From Azotobacter chroococcum (GTDB taxonomy: Bacteria > Pseudomonadota > Gammaproteobacteria > Pseudomonadales > Pseudomonadaceae): 64,000 nucleotides of DNA. The notes under the pieces were generated by a model, which saw only the letters and a list, made by a program, of their open reading frames with translations, made no database searches and was not told where the DNA came from. Positions within the stretch are counted from its first letter, which is position 1. Every line of letters starts with the position of its first letter. The stretch is taken from NCBI RefSeq assembly GCF_004339665.1, contig NZ_SMMU01000021.1, positions 1 to 64,000 on the forward strand. Reading direction: 5' to 3'. Made by a program: the position numbers and the translations under genes. This document shows positions 26,553-35,639 of this stretch, one piece after another.

Positions 26553-27068
26553 CTACCTCCGCTCCCACACCTCGAAGGCATGCCCCGGTGCGTCCGCCGT
26601 GGCCGGGTGCTCCTCGCGGGAGGCCAGGCGCCAGTCGGCGGGGTTCCAGGCGGGGAAGAAGGCGTCGCCCTCGGGAGCGAGGTCGATGCGGGTCAGGTAG
26701 AGGCGCTCGGCCAGCGGCAGGGTTTCGGCGTAGAGCTGCGCGCCGCCGATCAGCATGACCTCGTCGGCGCCCTGCTCGCGGGCCCAGGCGTCGGCGCGGG
26801 TCAGGGCGGCCTCCAGCGAGGCGAAGGTTTCGGCGCCTTCCAGGGCGAGGCCGGGCTGGCGGCTGACCACCAGGTTGAGCCGCCCGGGCAGCGGGCGGCC
26901 GAGGGAGTCCCAGGTCTTGCGGCCCATGACGATCGGCTTGCCGAGGGTGCAGGCCTTGAAGTGCCTGAGATCCGCCGGCAGGTGCCAGGGCATGCGGTTG
27001 TCGCGGCCGATCACGCCGTTGGCGGCGACGGCGGCGATCAGCGCGAGGGGAAGTCGGGACTTGTTCAT
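26553..27068 (-). CDS. folA: Dihydrofolate reductase
   Basis: This enzyme reduces dihydrofolate to tetrahydrofolate with NADPH, and serves the thymidylate synthase encoded 4 kb away. At 171 residues it is of normal length. Motifs: ALIAAVAANGVIGRDNRMPWHLPADLRHF with the active-site Asp in PADL, VMGRKTWDSLGRPLPGRLNLVVS, and LIGGAQLYAETLPLAERLYLTRI. The ATG at 27068 gives MNKSRLPLALIAAV; the frame stays open 13 codons further without a better start. Confidence 0.96.
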   Translation of the reverse strand: MNKSRLPLALIAAVAANGVIGRDNRMPWHLPADLRHFKACTLGKPIVMGRKTWDSLGRPLPGRLNLVVSRQPGLALEGAETFASLEAALTRADAWAREQGADEVMLIGGAQLYAETLPLAERLYLTRIDLAPEGDAFFPAWNPADWRLASREEHPATADAPGHAFEVWERR

Positions 27069-27197
27069 GGCGGCGAGGATAGCAGAACCGGCTTCCCGTG
27101 CCGTCACGCAACCGCCACGGGATCGTTATCCGGCCATCGCCGAAGCGTCACTGCGCTCGGGCAGGCTGGGCGCTCCATGTCCCAAGGAGAGGAACCG

Positions 27198-28310
27198 ATG
27201 TCCCGCATGCCGTCCGTACTGTCCCGGCGCTGGCTCGCCGCCGGCGCCCTGCTGCTGCCCCTGGTGGCCTGCGCCACCGCGGAACCGCCGGCGGCCGCAC
27301 AGCCGCGGGCCGAAGAACCCCGGCCGCTGGTCATCGCCCACCGCGGCGCCAGCGGCTACGTGCCGGAGCACACCCTGGCCGCCTACGCGCTGGCGGTGCT
27401 GCAGGGCGCCGACTACGTCGAGCCGGATCTGGTGATGACCAAAGACGGCCAGCTGGTCGCCCGCCACGACAACCAGCTGGACCTGACCACCGACGTCGCC
27501 GCCCGTCCCGAATTCGCCGACCGCCGGCGCACCCGGAGCGTCGACGGCGTCGAGCTGACCGGCTGGTTCAGCGAGGACTTCAGCCTGGCGGAGATCAAGA
27601 CCCTGCGCACCATCGAGCGCATTCCGGCGATTCGCCCCGGCAACGCCCGCCTGGACAAGGCCTTCGAGGTGCCCACCCTGCAGGAGATCATCGACCTGGT
27701 GAAGAGCCTGGAGAAGAGCGAGGGACGGCGCATCGGCCTGTACCCGGAGACCAAGCACCCGACCCACTTCCAGCACCTCGGCCTGGCCATGGAGGAGCCC
27801 TTGGTGGAGGTCCTCCGCCGCAACGGCTACCACAGCCGCCACGCGCCGGTGTACATCCAGTCCTTCGAGGTGGAGAACCTCAAGACCCTGCACCGGCTGA
27901 CCCCGCTGCGCCTGGTCCAGCTGTTCGGCAGCGGCCAGCCCTACGACCAGGAAGTGATCGGCAGCGCCCTGACCTACGCGCAGATGGCCACCCCGGCCGG
28001 GCTGCAGGCCATCGCCGCCTATGCCGACGGCGTCGGCCCGGACAAGGGCTACATCATTCCGCGCGACGCCAACGGCAACCTGGGCAGCCCCACCGACTTC
28101 GTGCCCAACGCCCATGCTGCCGGCCTCAAGGTGCATCCCTACACCTTCCGCACGGAAAACAACTTCCTGCCGACCGCGCTGCGCAGCAGCGGCAACCCCG
28201 CCGAGCGCGGCGACCTGGAAGCGGAAATCCGCGCCTTCCTCGACGCCGGCATCGACGGCCTGTTCAGCGACCAGCCGGACATCGCCCTGCGCCTGCGCGA
28301 GCAGCCGTAG
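27198..28310 (+). CDS. glpQ: Glycerophosphodiester phosphodiesterase, lipoprotein form
   Basis: This 370-residue exported enzyme hydrolyses deacylated phospholipids to glycerol-3-phosphate and an alcohol. GDPD motifs: HRGASGYVPEHT (catalytic His, metal Glu), ADYVEPDLVMTKDGQLVARHD, and the C-terminal LFSDQPD. The N-terminus has a basic start, a hydrophobic core and a lipobox-like LVAC, so Cys26 may be lipidated rather than the protein released as in E. coli. The ATG at 27198 has a strong AAGGAGAGG ribosome binding site 7 nt upstream; the open frame before it overlaps folA on the other strand and is fortuitous. Confidence 0.94.
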   Translation: MSRMPSVLSRRWLAAGALLLPLVACATAEPPAAAQPRAEEPRPLVIAHRGASGYVPEHTLAAYALAVLQGADYVEPDLVMTKDGQLVARHDNQLDLTTDVAARPEFADRRRTRSVDGVELTGWFSEDFSLAEIKTLRTIERIPAIRPGNARLDKAFEVPTLQEIIDLVKSLEKSEGRRIGLYPETKHPTHFQHLGLAMEEPLVEVLRRNGYHSRHAPVYIQSFEVENLKTLHRLTPLRLVQLFGSGQPYDQEVIGSALTYAQMATPAGLQAIAAYADGVGPDKGYIIPRDANGNLGSPTDFVPNAHAAGLKVHPYTFRTENNFLPTALRSSGNPAERGDLEAEIRAFLDAGIDGLFSDQPDIALRLREQP

Positions 28311-28421
28311 TCCGCCTGCCGGGTGCGCCAGGCGCACCCGGTACACCCGTATCGACTTGCCCGCGGCCGGGCCTGAGCGGTTATCCTCATGGCAGGAACA
28401 GAACCGCCATCGAGAGACCGC

Positions 28422-29813
28422 GTGAGCACCCCACAGACCGATTTCCACCGCCTCTGGCTGACCGAAACCATCCGCCTGCGTGAAGAGTTCGCCGGCCCGC
28501 TGGAGGACGGCGAGGCCAACCGCCGCGCCCGTGCCGCCGGCGGCGACCTCGGCAAACGCATCCAGACCCGCGCCATCTGGCTGGCCGAACGCGACGGCCT
28601 GCTCGCCGCCCTGCGCCACTGGCGCCAGGGCGGCGGCCTGGCGCTGGTCGCCCTGCTGGCCTTCGCCCTGGTCGGCGGCGCCGGCCTGGCCCTGGCCGCC
28701 CTCGGCAGCGAGCAGAAGGGCCCGATCAACGTGTTCTGGGCCCTGGGCAGCCTGCTCGGCCTGCACCTTCTGACCCTCTGCGGCTGGCTGCTCGGCCTGC
28801 TTTTTGCCGGCGACAGCGGCGGCGTCCTCGGCCGCCTGTGGCTGTGGCTCAGCGAGAAGTTCGCCCGCGACGCCCAGGCCGCGCAGCTGGCCCCGGCGCT
28901 GCTGCTCCTGCTGCAGCGCCGGCACCTCGGCCGCTGGGGGCTGGGCCTGCTGGTCCACGGCTTCTGGCTGCTTGCCCTGACCGCGGCGCTGGTCACCCTG
29001 CTGGCGCAGCTGTCGACCCGCAACTACGGCTTCTACTGGGAAACCACCCTGCTCGACGGCAACACCTTCGTCGCCCTGACCCAGGGTCTCGGCGCCCTGC
29101 CGGCGCTGCTTGGCTTCAGCCTGCCGGATCCGGCCACCATCCGCGCCAGCGCCGACCAGGCGCTGAGCGCCGAGGCCGCGCGCCAGGCCTGGGCCGGCTG
29201 GCTGCTCGGCGTGCTGCTGGTCTACGGTCTGCTGCCGCGCCTGCTGCTCGCCCTGCTCTGCCTGGGCCGCTGGCTCTCCGGCCGCGCCCGCCTGGCCCTG
29301 GACCTGTCGCTGCCCGGCTATCGCCTGCTCGCCGAGCGCCTGCAGCCGTCCAGCGAGCGCATCGGCGTCTGCGATGCCGCGCCCGCGGTCATGCCCGAGA
29401 TTCCGGCCAGCGCCCTGGCCAGCCCGGCCGTGGGCGCCCCCGCCCAGCTGGTGGCGGTCGAACTGGACGAGAGTCGTGCCTGGCCGCCGGCGCTGCCCGG
29501 CGCGGTCGGCGACGCCGGCATCCTCGACAGCCGCGAACAGCGCCGGCGGCTGCTCGAGCGCTTCGCCGAACAACCGCCGGCGCGCCTGGCGGTGGCCGTC
29601 GATCCGCTGCGCTCGCCGGACCGCGGCACCCTGGCGCTGCTCGGCGAACTGTCGCGCAGCGCCGGGCAGACCCGCGTCTGGCTGCTCCCGCCGCCGCCCG
29701 GCGAGACGCTGAACGAGGAGCGCCTGGACGACTGGCGCATCGCCCTCAACCAGCTGGGCCTGCCCCACGGCAGCGCCAGCCCGCTGGCCTGGCTGGAGAG
29801 CGGACATGACTGA
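28422..29813 (+). CDS. DUF2868 membrane protein
   Basis: This is a 463-residue protein with a polar N-terminus (FHRLWLTETIRLREEF), about five hydrophobic segments between residues 65 and 300, and a soluble C-terminal region of about 150 residues. It matches my recollection of DUF2868, which is regularly encoded just upstream of a DUF3482 GTPase. Here the two genes overlap by 8 nt, arguing for a membrane-tethered GTPase complex of unknown role. The GTG at 28422 follows GAGAG at 28412-28416; an ATG at 28389 without a binding site is the alternative. Confidence 0.75.
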   Translation: MSTPQTDFHRLWLTETIRLREEFAGPLEDGEANRRARAAGGDLGKRIQTRAIWLAERDGLLAALRHWRQGGGLALVALLAFALVGGAGLALAALGSEQKGPINVFWALGSLLGLHLLTLCGWLLGLLFAGDSGGVLGRLWLWLSEKFARDAQAAQLAPALLLLLQRRHLGRWGLGLLVHGFWLLALTAALVTLLAQLSTRNYGFYWETTLLDGNTFVALTQGLGALPALLGFSLPDPATIRASADQALSAEAARQAWAGWLLGVLLVYGLLPRLLLALLCLGRWLSGRARLALDLSLPGYRLLAERLQPSSERIGVCDAAPAVMPEIPASALASPAVGAPAQLVAVELDESRAWPPALPGAVGDAGILDSREQRRRLLERFAEQPPARLAVAVDPLRSPDRGTLALLGELSRSAGQTRVWLLPPPPGETLNEERLDDWRIALNQLGLPHGSASPLAWLESGHD

Positions 29814-31173
29814 GCCGTTGAAACTCGCCGTGGTCGGCCACACCAACGTCGGCAAGACCTCGCTGCTGCGCACCCTGACCCGCGACATCGGCTTCGGCGA
29901 GGTCTCGCACCGGCCGAGCACCACCCGCCACGTCGAGGGCGCGCGCCTGTCGGTGGACGGCGAGGCGCTGCTCGAGCTGTACGACACCCCCGGCCTGGAG
30001 GACGCCATCGCCCTGCTCGAGCACCTCGAGCGCCTCGACCGCCCCGGCGAGCGCCTCGACGGCCCGGCGCGGATCGCCCGCTTCCTCGACGGCGCCGAGG
30101 CGCGCCAGCGCTTCGAGCAGGAAGCCAAGGTGCTGCGCCAGCTGCTCGGCTCGGCCGCCGGGCTCTACGTGATCGATGCCCGCGAGCCGGTGCTGGCCAA
30201 GTACCGCGACGAACTCGAGGTGCTCGCCGCCTGCGGCCGGCCGCTGCTGCCGGTGCTGAACTTCGTCGCCCGCGCCGGCACCCGCGAGAACGCCTGGCGC
30301 GCCGCCCTGGGCCGTCTCGGCCTGCACGCCATGGTGCGCTTCGACACCGTGGCGCCGCCGCAGGACGGCGAGCGGCGCCTCTACGAAAGCCTGGCCCTGC
30401 TGCTGGAGCCGGCCCGCCCGCAGCTGGAGCGGCTGATCCAGTCCCACGAGGCCCAGGCGGCCACCCGCCTGGAAGGCGGCCGCCGGCTGATCGCCGAACT
30501 GCTGCTCGACGTCGCCGCCTGCCGGCGCAGTGTCGAGGCCCGGGCCGAGCCGGAGCAGGAAGCCGTCCGCGAACTGCACGAGGCCGTGCGCCAGCGCGAG
30601 CAGCGCTGCGTCGAGGCCCTGCTGCGCCTCTACGCCTTCCGCCCGGAGGACGCCGCCGCCGCCGACCTGCCGCTGGCCGGCGGGCGCTGGGGCGACGACC
30701 TGTTCAACCCGGAAACCCTGAAGCAGCTCGGCGTGAAGATCGGCGGCGGCCTGGCCGCAGGCGCGGCGGCCGGCGCCGGGGTCGACCTGCTGGTCGGCGG
30801 CCTGACCCTGGGCGCCGCGGCGCTGCTCGGCGCGCTGGCCGGCGGCGGCGCGCAGACCGCCCGCCACTACGGCAACCGCATCCTGGGCAAACTGCGCGGC
30901 GAGCGCGAACTGAGCGTGGACGACGCCGTGCTGCGCCTGCTCGCCCTGCGCCAGCGCCAGCTGCTAGCCGCCCTCGCCGCCCGCGGCCACGCCGCGCAGC
31001 AGGCGATCCGGCTGGACACCCCGCAAGAGCGGAGCTGGCGCGAGGACCGGCTGCCCGAGCCGCTGCACAAGGCGCGCGCCCATCCGGAATGGTCGTCGCT
31101 CAACCCGGGCCGGCGCCGCGAGCAGCCGGAGCGCCAGGAACAGATCAGGGCGCTGGCCGCAGAGCTGGGCTAG
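29806..31173 (+). CDS. GTPase with DUF3482 domain
   Basis: This is a 455-residue protein. The N-terminal about 190 residues are an Era/Der-like G domain: G1 GHTNVGKTS, G2 region HRPSTTRHVEG, G3 DTPG. The G4 consensus NKxD is not obvious (VLNFVARAG stands in its place). The C-terminal DUF3482 region includes a glycine/alanine-rich hydrophobic hairpin (KIGGGLAAGAAAGAGVDLLVGGLTLGAAALLGALAGGGAQ) that could insert in the membrane or bind the DUF2868 partner. It is translationally coupled to the DUF2868 gene. Function unknown. Confidence 0.8.
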   Translation: MTEPLKLAVVGHTNVGKTSLLRTLTRDIGFGEVSHRPSTTRHVEGARLSVDGEALLELYDTPGLEDAIALLEHLERLDRPGERLDGPARIARFLDGAEARQRFEQEAKVLRQLLGSAAGLYVIDAREPVLAKYRDELEVLAACGRPLLPVLNFVARAGTRENAWRAALGRLGLHAMVRFDTVAPPQDGERRLYESLALLLEPARPQLERLIQSHEAQAATRLEGGRRLIAELLLDVAACRRSVEARAEPEQEAVRELHEAVRQREQRCVEALLRLYAFRPEDAAAADLPLAGGRWGDDLFNPETLKQLGVKIGGGLAAGAAAGAGVDLLVGGLTLGAAALLGALAGGGAQTARHYGNRILGKLRGERELSVDDAVLRLLALRQRQLLAALAARGHAAQQAIRLDTPQERSWREDRLPEPLHKARAHPEWSSLNPGRRREQPERQEQIRALAAELG

Positions 31174-31188
31174 CCTCGCCGCCCTACG

Positions 31189-31208
31189 GGGGCTACGCAA
31201 GTAGCCCC
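31189..31208. terminator. Hairpin between convergent genes (GTPase and thyA)
   Basis: GGGGCTAC (31189-31196) and GTAGCCCC (31201-31208) form a perfect 8-bp stem with a GCAA tetraloop, followed on the plus strand by GGTTT. Its position between two converging stop codons suggests a shared terminator. Confidence 0.55.
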
Positions 31209-31218
31209 GGTTTGCCCG

Positions 31219-32013
31219 TCACACCGCCACCGGCGCCTTGATGTGCGGGTGGGACTGGTAGCCGACCAGCTCGAAGTCCTCGAAGCGGAAGGCGAACAGG
31301 TCCTTCACGTCGGGGTTGAGCCGCATGGTCGGCAGCGGCAGCGGCTCGCGGGACAGCTGCAGGTCGGTCTGCTCCAGATGGTTGGCGTAGAGGTGGCAGT
31401 CGCCGCCGGTCCAGACGAACTCGCCGGGTTCGAGATCGCAGACCTGCGCCACCATCAGGGTCAGCAGCGCGTAGCTGGCGATGTTGAAGGGCACGCCGAG
31501 GAAGATGTCCGCCGAGCGCTGGTAGAGCTGGCAGCTGAGCCGGCCCTCGGCGACGTAGAACTGGAACAGCGCGTGGCACGGCGGCAGCTTCATCTCGTCG
31601 ATCAGCGCCGGGTTCCAGGCCGAGACGATCAGCCGGCGCGAGTCCGGGTTCTTCTTGATCATCTCCACCACGTTGGCGATCTGGTCGATGTGCCGGCCGT
31701 CCGGCGCCGGCCAGCTGCGCCACTGGTAGCCGTAGACCGGGCCGAGGTCGCCGTTCTCATCGGCCCACTCGTCCCAGATGCGCACGCCGTTTTCCTTCAG
31801 GTAGCGGATGTTGGTGTCGCCCTGCAGGAACCACAGCAGCTCGTGGACGATGGATTTCAGGTGGCACTTCTTGGTGGTCACCAGCGGAAAGCCCTCGGCC
31901 AGGTCGAAGCGCATCTGGTGGCCGAAGACGCTCCAGGTGCCGGTGCCGGTGCGGTCGCTCTTGAAGGTGCCGTGCTCGCGCACCAGGCGCATCAGGTCGA
32001 GGTACTGTTTCAT
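31219..32013 (-). CDS. thyA: Thymidylate synthase
   Basis: This enzyme methylates dUMP to dTMP using methylene-tetrahydrofolate. At 264 residues it has the same length as E. coli ThyA. Conserved motifs: [21 protein letters not shown], the catalytic cysteine in [35 protein letters not shown], and [11 protein letters not shown]. The start at 32013 was chosen by length and conservation, though no clear ribosome binding site precedes it. It is separated from lgt by two palindromic repeats. Confidence 0.97.
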   Translation of the reverse strand: MKQYLDLMRLVREHGTFKSDRTGTGTWSVFGHQMRFDLAEGFPLVTTKKCHLKSIVHELLWFLQGDTNIRYLKENGVRIWDEWADENGDLGPVYGYQWRSWPAPDGRHIDQIANVVEMIKKNPDSRRLIVSAWNPALIDEMKLPPCHALFQFYVAEGRLSCQLYQRSADIFLGVPFNIASYALLTLMVAQVCDLEPGEFVWTGGDCHLYANHLEQTDLQLSREPLPLPTMRLNPDVKDLFAFRFEDFELVGYQSHPHIKAPVAV

Positions 32014-32068
32014 GAAGGGACAAGTGGCTGCGCGCTGGAAAAGGCCGTGAATTCTAACCGGTACGCAG

Positions 32069-32098
32069 GGTGGAAAACGACCGCAGGTCTTTTCCACC
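32069..32098. repeat. GGTGGAAAA palindromic repeat, copy 3
   Basis: GGTGGAAAA (32069-32077) faces TTTTCCACC (32090-32098). Together with the adjacent copy at 32110-32140 it forms a two-unit array between thyA and lgt, in the manner of a BIME. Confidence 0.8.
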
Positions 32099-32109
32099 GT
32101 TGCCAGGGA

Positions 32110-32140
32110 GGGTGGAAAACGCTGGCGCGGTTTTCCACCC
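32110..32140. repeat. GGTGGAAAA palindromic repeat, copy 4
   Basis: GGGTGGAAAAC (32110-32120) faces GTTTTCCACCC (32130-32140) across a 9-nt loop. It lies 8 nt past the lgt stop codon and probably forms the 3' end structure of the lgt transcript. Confidence 0.8.
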
Positions 32141-32148
32141 TACAGGAC

Positions 32149-32946
32149 TCAACCGGCGAGCCTGGCCTCGCGCCGATAGGCCCAGGCCATCATCCCGGCG
32201 CCGCCGAGGACCATCGGCAGGCAGAGCAGCTGGCCCATGGTCAGCCAGCCGAAGGCGAGGTAGCCGAGCTGGGCGTCCGGCACCCGGACGAACTCGACGA
32301 TGAAGCGGAAGAGGCCATAGCAGACGGCGAACAGTCCGGACACCGCCATGGTCGGCCGCGGCCTGCGCGAGTAGAACCAGAGGATGGCGAACAGCGCCAC
32401 GCCCTCCAGGGCGAACTGGTAGAGCTGCGAGGGATGGCGCGGCAGCTGCGCCGGATCGGTGGGAAAGATCATCGCCCAGGGCAGGTCGGTGGCCTTGCCC
32501 CACAGCTCGGCGTTGATGAAGTTGCCGATCCGCCCGGCGCCCAGGCCGATCGGCACCAGCGGGGCGATGAAGTCCATCAGCTCGAAGAAGCCCTTGCCGT
32601 TGCGCCGGGCGAAGATCCAGCTGCACAGGAGCACGCCGAGCAGCCCGCCGTGGAAGGACATGCCGCCCTTCCAGAGCTGCAGGATCAGGCTCGGGTCGTT
32701 CAGGTAGGCCGCCAGGTCGTAGAACAGCACGTAGCCCAGCCGGCCGCCGGCGATCACCCCCAGGGCGACCCAGAACACCAGGTCGGAGAGCTTCTCGCGG
32801 CTCCACTCCGGAGCGAAGCCGGCCAGCCGGCGCGAGGCCAGCCACCAGGCGCCGCCGATGCCGACCAGGTACATCAGGCCGTACCAGTGCACCTTGAGCG
32901 GGCCGAGGGCGATGGCCACGGGATCGATTTGCGGATAGGGCAGCAT
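32149..32946 (-). CDS. lgt: Prolipoprotein diacylglyceryl transferase
   Basis: This inner-membrane enzyme adds diacylglycerol from phosphatidylglycerol to the lipobox cysteine of prolipoproteins. It has 265 residues with about seven membrane segments. The Lgt signature [15 protein letters not shown] is clear, with SFHGGLLG and HPSQLYQ as further conserved loops. The ATG at 32946 follows GAGGAGCC. It is transcribed together with the upstream TauE-type gene (10-nt gap). The lipoproteins of this window would be substrates. Confidence 0.96.
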   Translation of the reverse strand: MLPYPQIDPVAIALGPLKVHWYGLMYLVGIGGAWWLASRRLAGFAPEWSREKLSDLVFWVALGVIAGGRLGYVLFYDLAAYLNDPSLILQLWKGGMSFHGGLLGVLLCSWIFARRNGKGFFELMDFIAPLVPIGLGAGRIGNFINAELWGKATDLPWAMIFPTDPAQLPRHPSQLYQFALEGVALFAILWFYSRRPRPTMAVSGLFAVCYGLFRFIVEFVRVPDAQLGYLAFGWLTMGQLLCLPMVLGGAGMMAWAYRREARLAG

Positions 32947-32956
32947 CCGAGGCTCC

Positions 32957-33739
32957 TCAGAACAGGAAGAACAGTCCGACGCCCAGCAGTTGCAGGGCGA
33001 ACAGGCGCTTGAGCACGCGCGGCGGCAGACGGTGCGCCAGGTGGGCACCGAGCCGGGCGAAGAACATGCTGGTCGTGGCAATGCCGAGCACCGCCGGCAG
33101 GTAGACGAAGCCCAGGCTCCAGTCCGGCAGATGGGCTTCATTCCAGCCGACGAGCATGAAGCTCAGCGCGCTGCACAGGGCGATCGGCAGGCCGCAGGCC
33201 GCCGAGGTCGCCACCGCCTGCGGCATCGGCACGCTGCGCCAGGTCAGGAAGGGCACGGTCAGCGAGCCGCCGCCGATGCCGAAGATCGCCGAGGCCCAGC
33301 CGATCACCACGCCGGCCAGGCTCAGGCCGGGCTTGCCGGGCACCTCGCGGCTGGCCCTGGGCTTGAGGTCGAGGCCCATCTGGACGGCCATGGCGATGGC
33401 GAACAGGCCGATGACCTTCTGCAGCATCGGGCCCTTCAGCGCCGCCGCGGTCAGGCTGCCGAGCACCGCGCCGGCGAGGATGCCGACCGTCAGCCAGACG
33501 AAGATCGGCCAGAGCACCGCGCCCTTGCTGTGATGCGCGAGCACCGAGTTGATCGAGGTGAAGACGATGGTGGCGAGCGAGGTGCCCACTGCCAGGTGGG
33601 TCAGCACGGCCGGATCGACGCCCTGGGCGGTGAAGCTGAGCACCAGCACCGGCACTATGATCAGTCCGCCGCCGATGCCGAACAGCCCGGCCAGCACGCC
33701 GGCCGCCGCGCCCAGCGGCAGATACAGCAGAAATTCCAT
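32957..33739 (-). CDS. TauE/SafE-family sulfite or organic anion transporter
   Basis: This 260-residue membrane protein has about eight helices and the two internal family repeats, each starting with a glycine motif: [15 protein letters not shown] and [15 protein letters not shown]. Members export or import sulfite, sulfoacetate and other anions; the substrate here is unknown. It lies immediately upstream of lgt on the same strand, an arrangement I recall from pseudomonads, so it is likely co-transcribed. Confidence 0.88.
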   Translation of the reverse strand: MEFLLYLPLGAAAGVLAGLFGIGGGLIIVPVLVLSFTAQGVDPAVLTHLAVGTSLATIVFTSINSVLAHHSKGAVLWPIFVWLTVGILAGAVLGSLTAAALKGPMLQKVIGLFAIAMAVQMGLDLKPRASREVPGKPGLSLAGVVIGWASAIFGIGGGSLTVPFLTWRSVPMPQAVATSAACGLPIALCSALSFMLVGWNEAHLPDWSLGFVYLPAVLGIATTSMFFARLGAHLAHRLPPRVLKRLFALQLLGVGLFFLF

Positions 33740-33956
33740 CGCCACCCCCTCTTGAGCAAAGGCGGCATGGTACCGGAATTCGGCGGCCGCCCGCCAAGCA
33801 CGGGCGCTTGAGGGGCGCTCCCCATGAGCTCCGATCGGCGCCGCCGGACCGCCCGTCGCCGCTGCCGCAGTCCACCCGATGGTCACCGCGCACTTGGCAG
33901 GTCGTATGCATGCCATGCAGGATGCCGACAACCGCTCAAAAAACCGAGGTCCTTGC

Positions 33957-35594
33957 ATGCACGTCCCGCCCATGAACATCTCGCTGCTGAGCCGATACGC
34001 CTTCTTCGCCTTCTGCGTGGCATTCACCCTGTGCAGCCTTCCCCTCTGGGAGCACGAATGGCTCCGCCCCTTCACCCTGGCCAGCGCCGCGCTGAGCCTG
34101 CTCGGCATCGCCGACCTGCTGCAGACGCGCCATGCGGTGCGGCGCAACTACCCGATCCTCGGCAACCTGCGCTACCTGATCGAAAGCATTCGCCCGGAGA
34201 TTCGCCAGTACCTGATCGAGGGCGACAACGAGCGGCTGCCCTTCTCCCGGACCCAGCGCCTGCTGATCTATGCGCGGGCGAGGAACAAGAGCGGGGACAA
34301 GCCCTTCGGCACGCTGGTCGACGTCTACGAGAACGGCTTCGAGTTCATCGGCCACTCCATGCGCCCGGCGCCGCTGGCCGACCCCGACAGCTTCCGGGTC
34401 CTCATCGGCGGGCCGCAATGCACCCAGCCCTATTCGGCCTCGCTGTTCAACATTTCGGCGATGAGCTTCGGCTCGCTCAGCGCCAATGCCGTCCGCGCCC
34501 TGAACAAGGGCGCCAAGCTCGGCAACTTCTACCACGACAGCGGCGAGGGCGGCATCAGTCCCCATCACGGCGAACACGGCGGCGACCTGGTGTGGGAACT
34601 GGGCAGCGGCTATTTCGGCTGCCGCACCAGCGACGGCCGCTTCGACCCGGAGCGCTTCGCCGTCCAGGCCAGGAGTCCCCAGGTGCGGATGATCGAGATC
34701 AAGCTCAGCCAGGGCGCCAAGCCGGGCCACGGCGGCATCCTGCCCAAGCACAAGATCACCCCGGAAATCTCCGCGACCCGCGGCGTGCCGATGAACGAGG
34801 ACTGCGTGTCGCCGGCATGCCATAGCGCCTTCTCCACCCCGATCGAGCTGATGCAGTTCATCGCCCAGCTGCGCGAGCTGTCCGGCGGCAAGCCGGTCGG
34901 CTTCAAGTTCTGCCTGGGCCATCTCTGGGAGTTCATGGGAATCGTCAAGGCCATGCTGGAAACCGGCATCCTGCCCGACTTCATCGTCGTCGACGGCAAG
35001 GAGGGCGGCACCGGGGCCGCACCTCTGGAATTCGCCGACCACATCGGCGTGCCGATGCGCGAAGCCCTGCTGTTCGTGCACAACACCCTGGTCGGGGCGA
35101 ACCTGCGCGACAAGATCAAGCTCGGCACCAGCGGCAAGATCGTCAGCGCCTTCGACATCCTCAGCGTGCTGGCCATCGGTGCCGACTGGGCCAACTCGGC
35201 GCGCGGCTTCATGTTCGCCCTCGGCTGCATCCAGTCGCAATCGTGCCACACCAACAAGTGCCCCACCGGCATCGCTACCCAGGATCCGCTGCGCCAGCGC
35301 GCGGTCGTGGTCGAGGACAAGGCCCAGCAGGTCCACAACTTCCATCGCAACACCCTCAGGACCCTGGCCGAAATGCTCGCCGCCGCCGGCCTCGAGCACC
35401 CTTCGCAGGTGGATGCCAAGCATCTGGTGCGACGTATTTCCGCCACCGAGATCAAGCTGTTTTCCCAGCAGCACGTCTTCCTCAAGCCGGGCGAACTGCT
35501 CGACAGCGAAGCCAGGGGCAAGGGCAAGCTCCATCTCCATGCACGTATGTGGAAAATGGCCCGGGCCGACAGCTTCGGCGCTATGGTGGACTGA
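33957..35594 (+). CDS. Membrane-anchored FMN-binding glutamate synthase-like protein
   Basis: This 545-residue protein has two N-terminal hydrophobic segments (about residues 10-27 and 37-55), followed by a GltS/GOGAT FMN-binding domain. Visible landmarks: NISAMSFGSLS, GEGGISPHH, EIKLSQGAKPGHGGILP, VDGKEGGTGAAP, LGTSGKI, and the cluster CIQSQSCHTNKCPTGIATQ, which matches the Fe-S cysteine region of glutamate synthases. There is no glutamine amidotransferase domain and no partner subunit nearby, so it is not a classical GOGAT; the electron donor and reaction are unknown. The start at 33957 follows GAGG 7 nt upstream. Confidence 0.85.
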   Translation: MHVPPMNISLLSRYAFFAFCVAFTLCSLPLWEHEWLRPFTLASAALSLLGIADLLQTRHAVRRNYPILGNLRYLIESIRPEIRQYLIEGDNERLPFSRTQRLLIYARARNKSGDKPFGTLVDVYENGFEFIGHSMRPAPLADPDSFRVLIGGPQCTQPYSASLFNISAMSFGSLSANAVRALNKGAKLGNFYHDSGEGGISPHHGEHGGDLVWELGSGYFGCRTSDGRFDPERFAVQARSPQVRMIEIKLSQGAKPGHGGILPKHKITPEISATRGVPMNEDCVSPACHSAFSTPIELMQFIAQLRELSGGKPVGFKFCLGHLWEFMGIVKAMLETGILPDFIVVDGKEGGTGAAPLEFADHIGVPMREALLFVHNTLVGANLRDKIKLGTSGKIVSAFDILSVLAIGADWANSARGFMFALGCIQSQSCHTNKCPTGIATQDPLRQRAVVVEDKAQQVHNFHRNTLRTLAEMLAAAGLEHPSQVDAKHLVRRISATEIKLFSQQHVFLKPGELLDSEARGKGKLHLHARMWKMARADSFGAMVD

Positions 35595-35639
35595 CCACTC
35601 CGGCCGCCGACGACCACGTACCCACTGGCGGGAGGCTCC

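Noticed and set aside
22607-26758. 1383-codon plus-strand frame opposite the sensor kinase
   Set aside because: Shadow frame; the minus strand encodes a textbook histidine kinase. Its far 3' part coincides with frame 1 of the broken GNAT gene.
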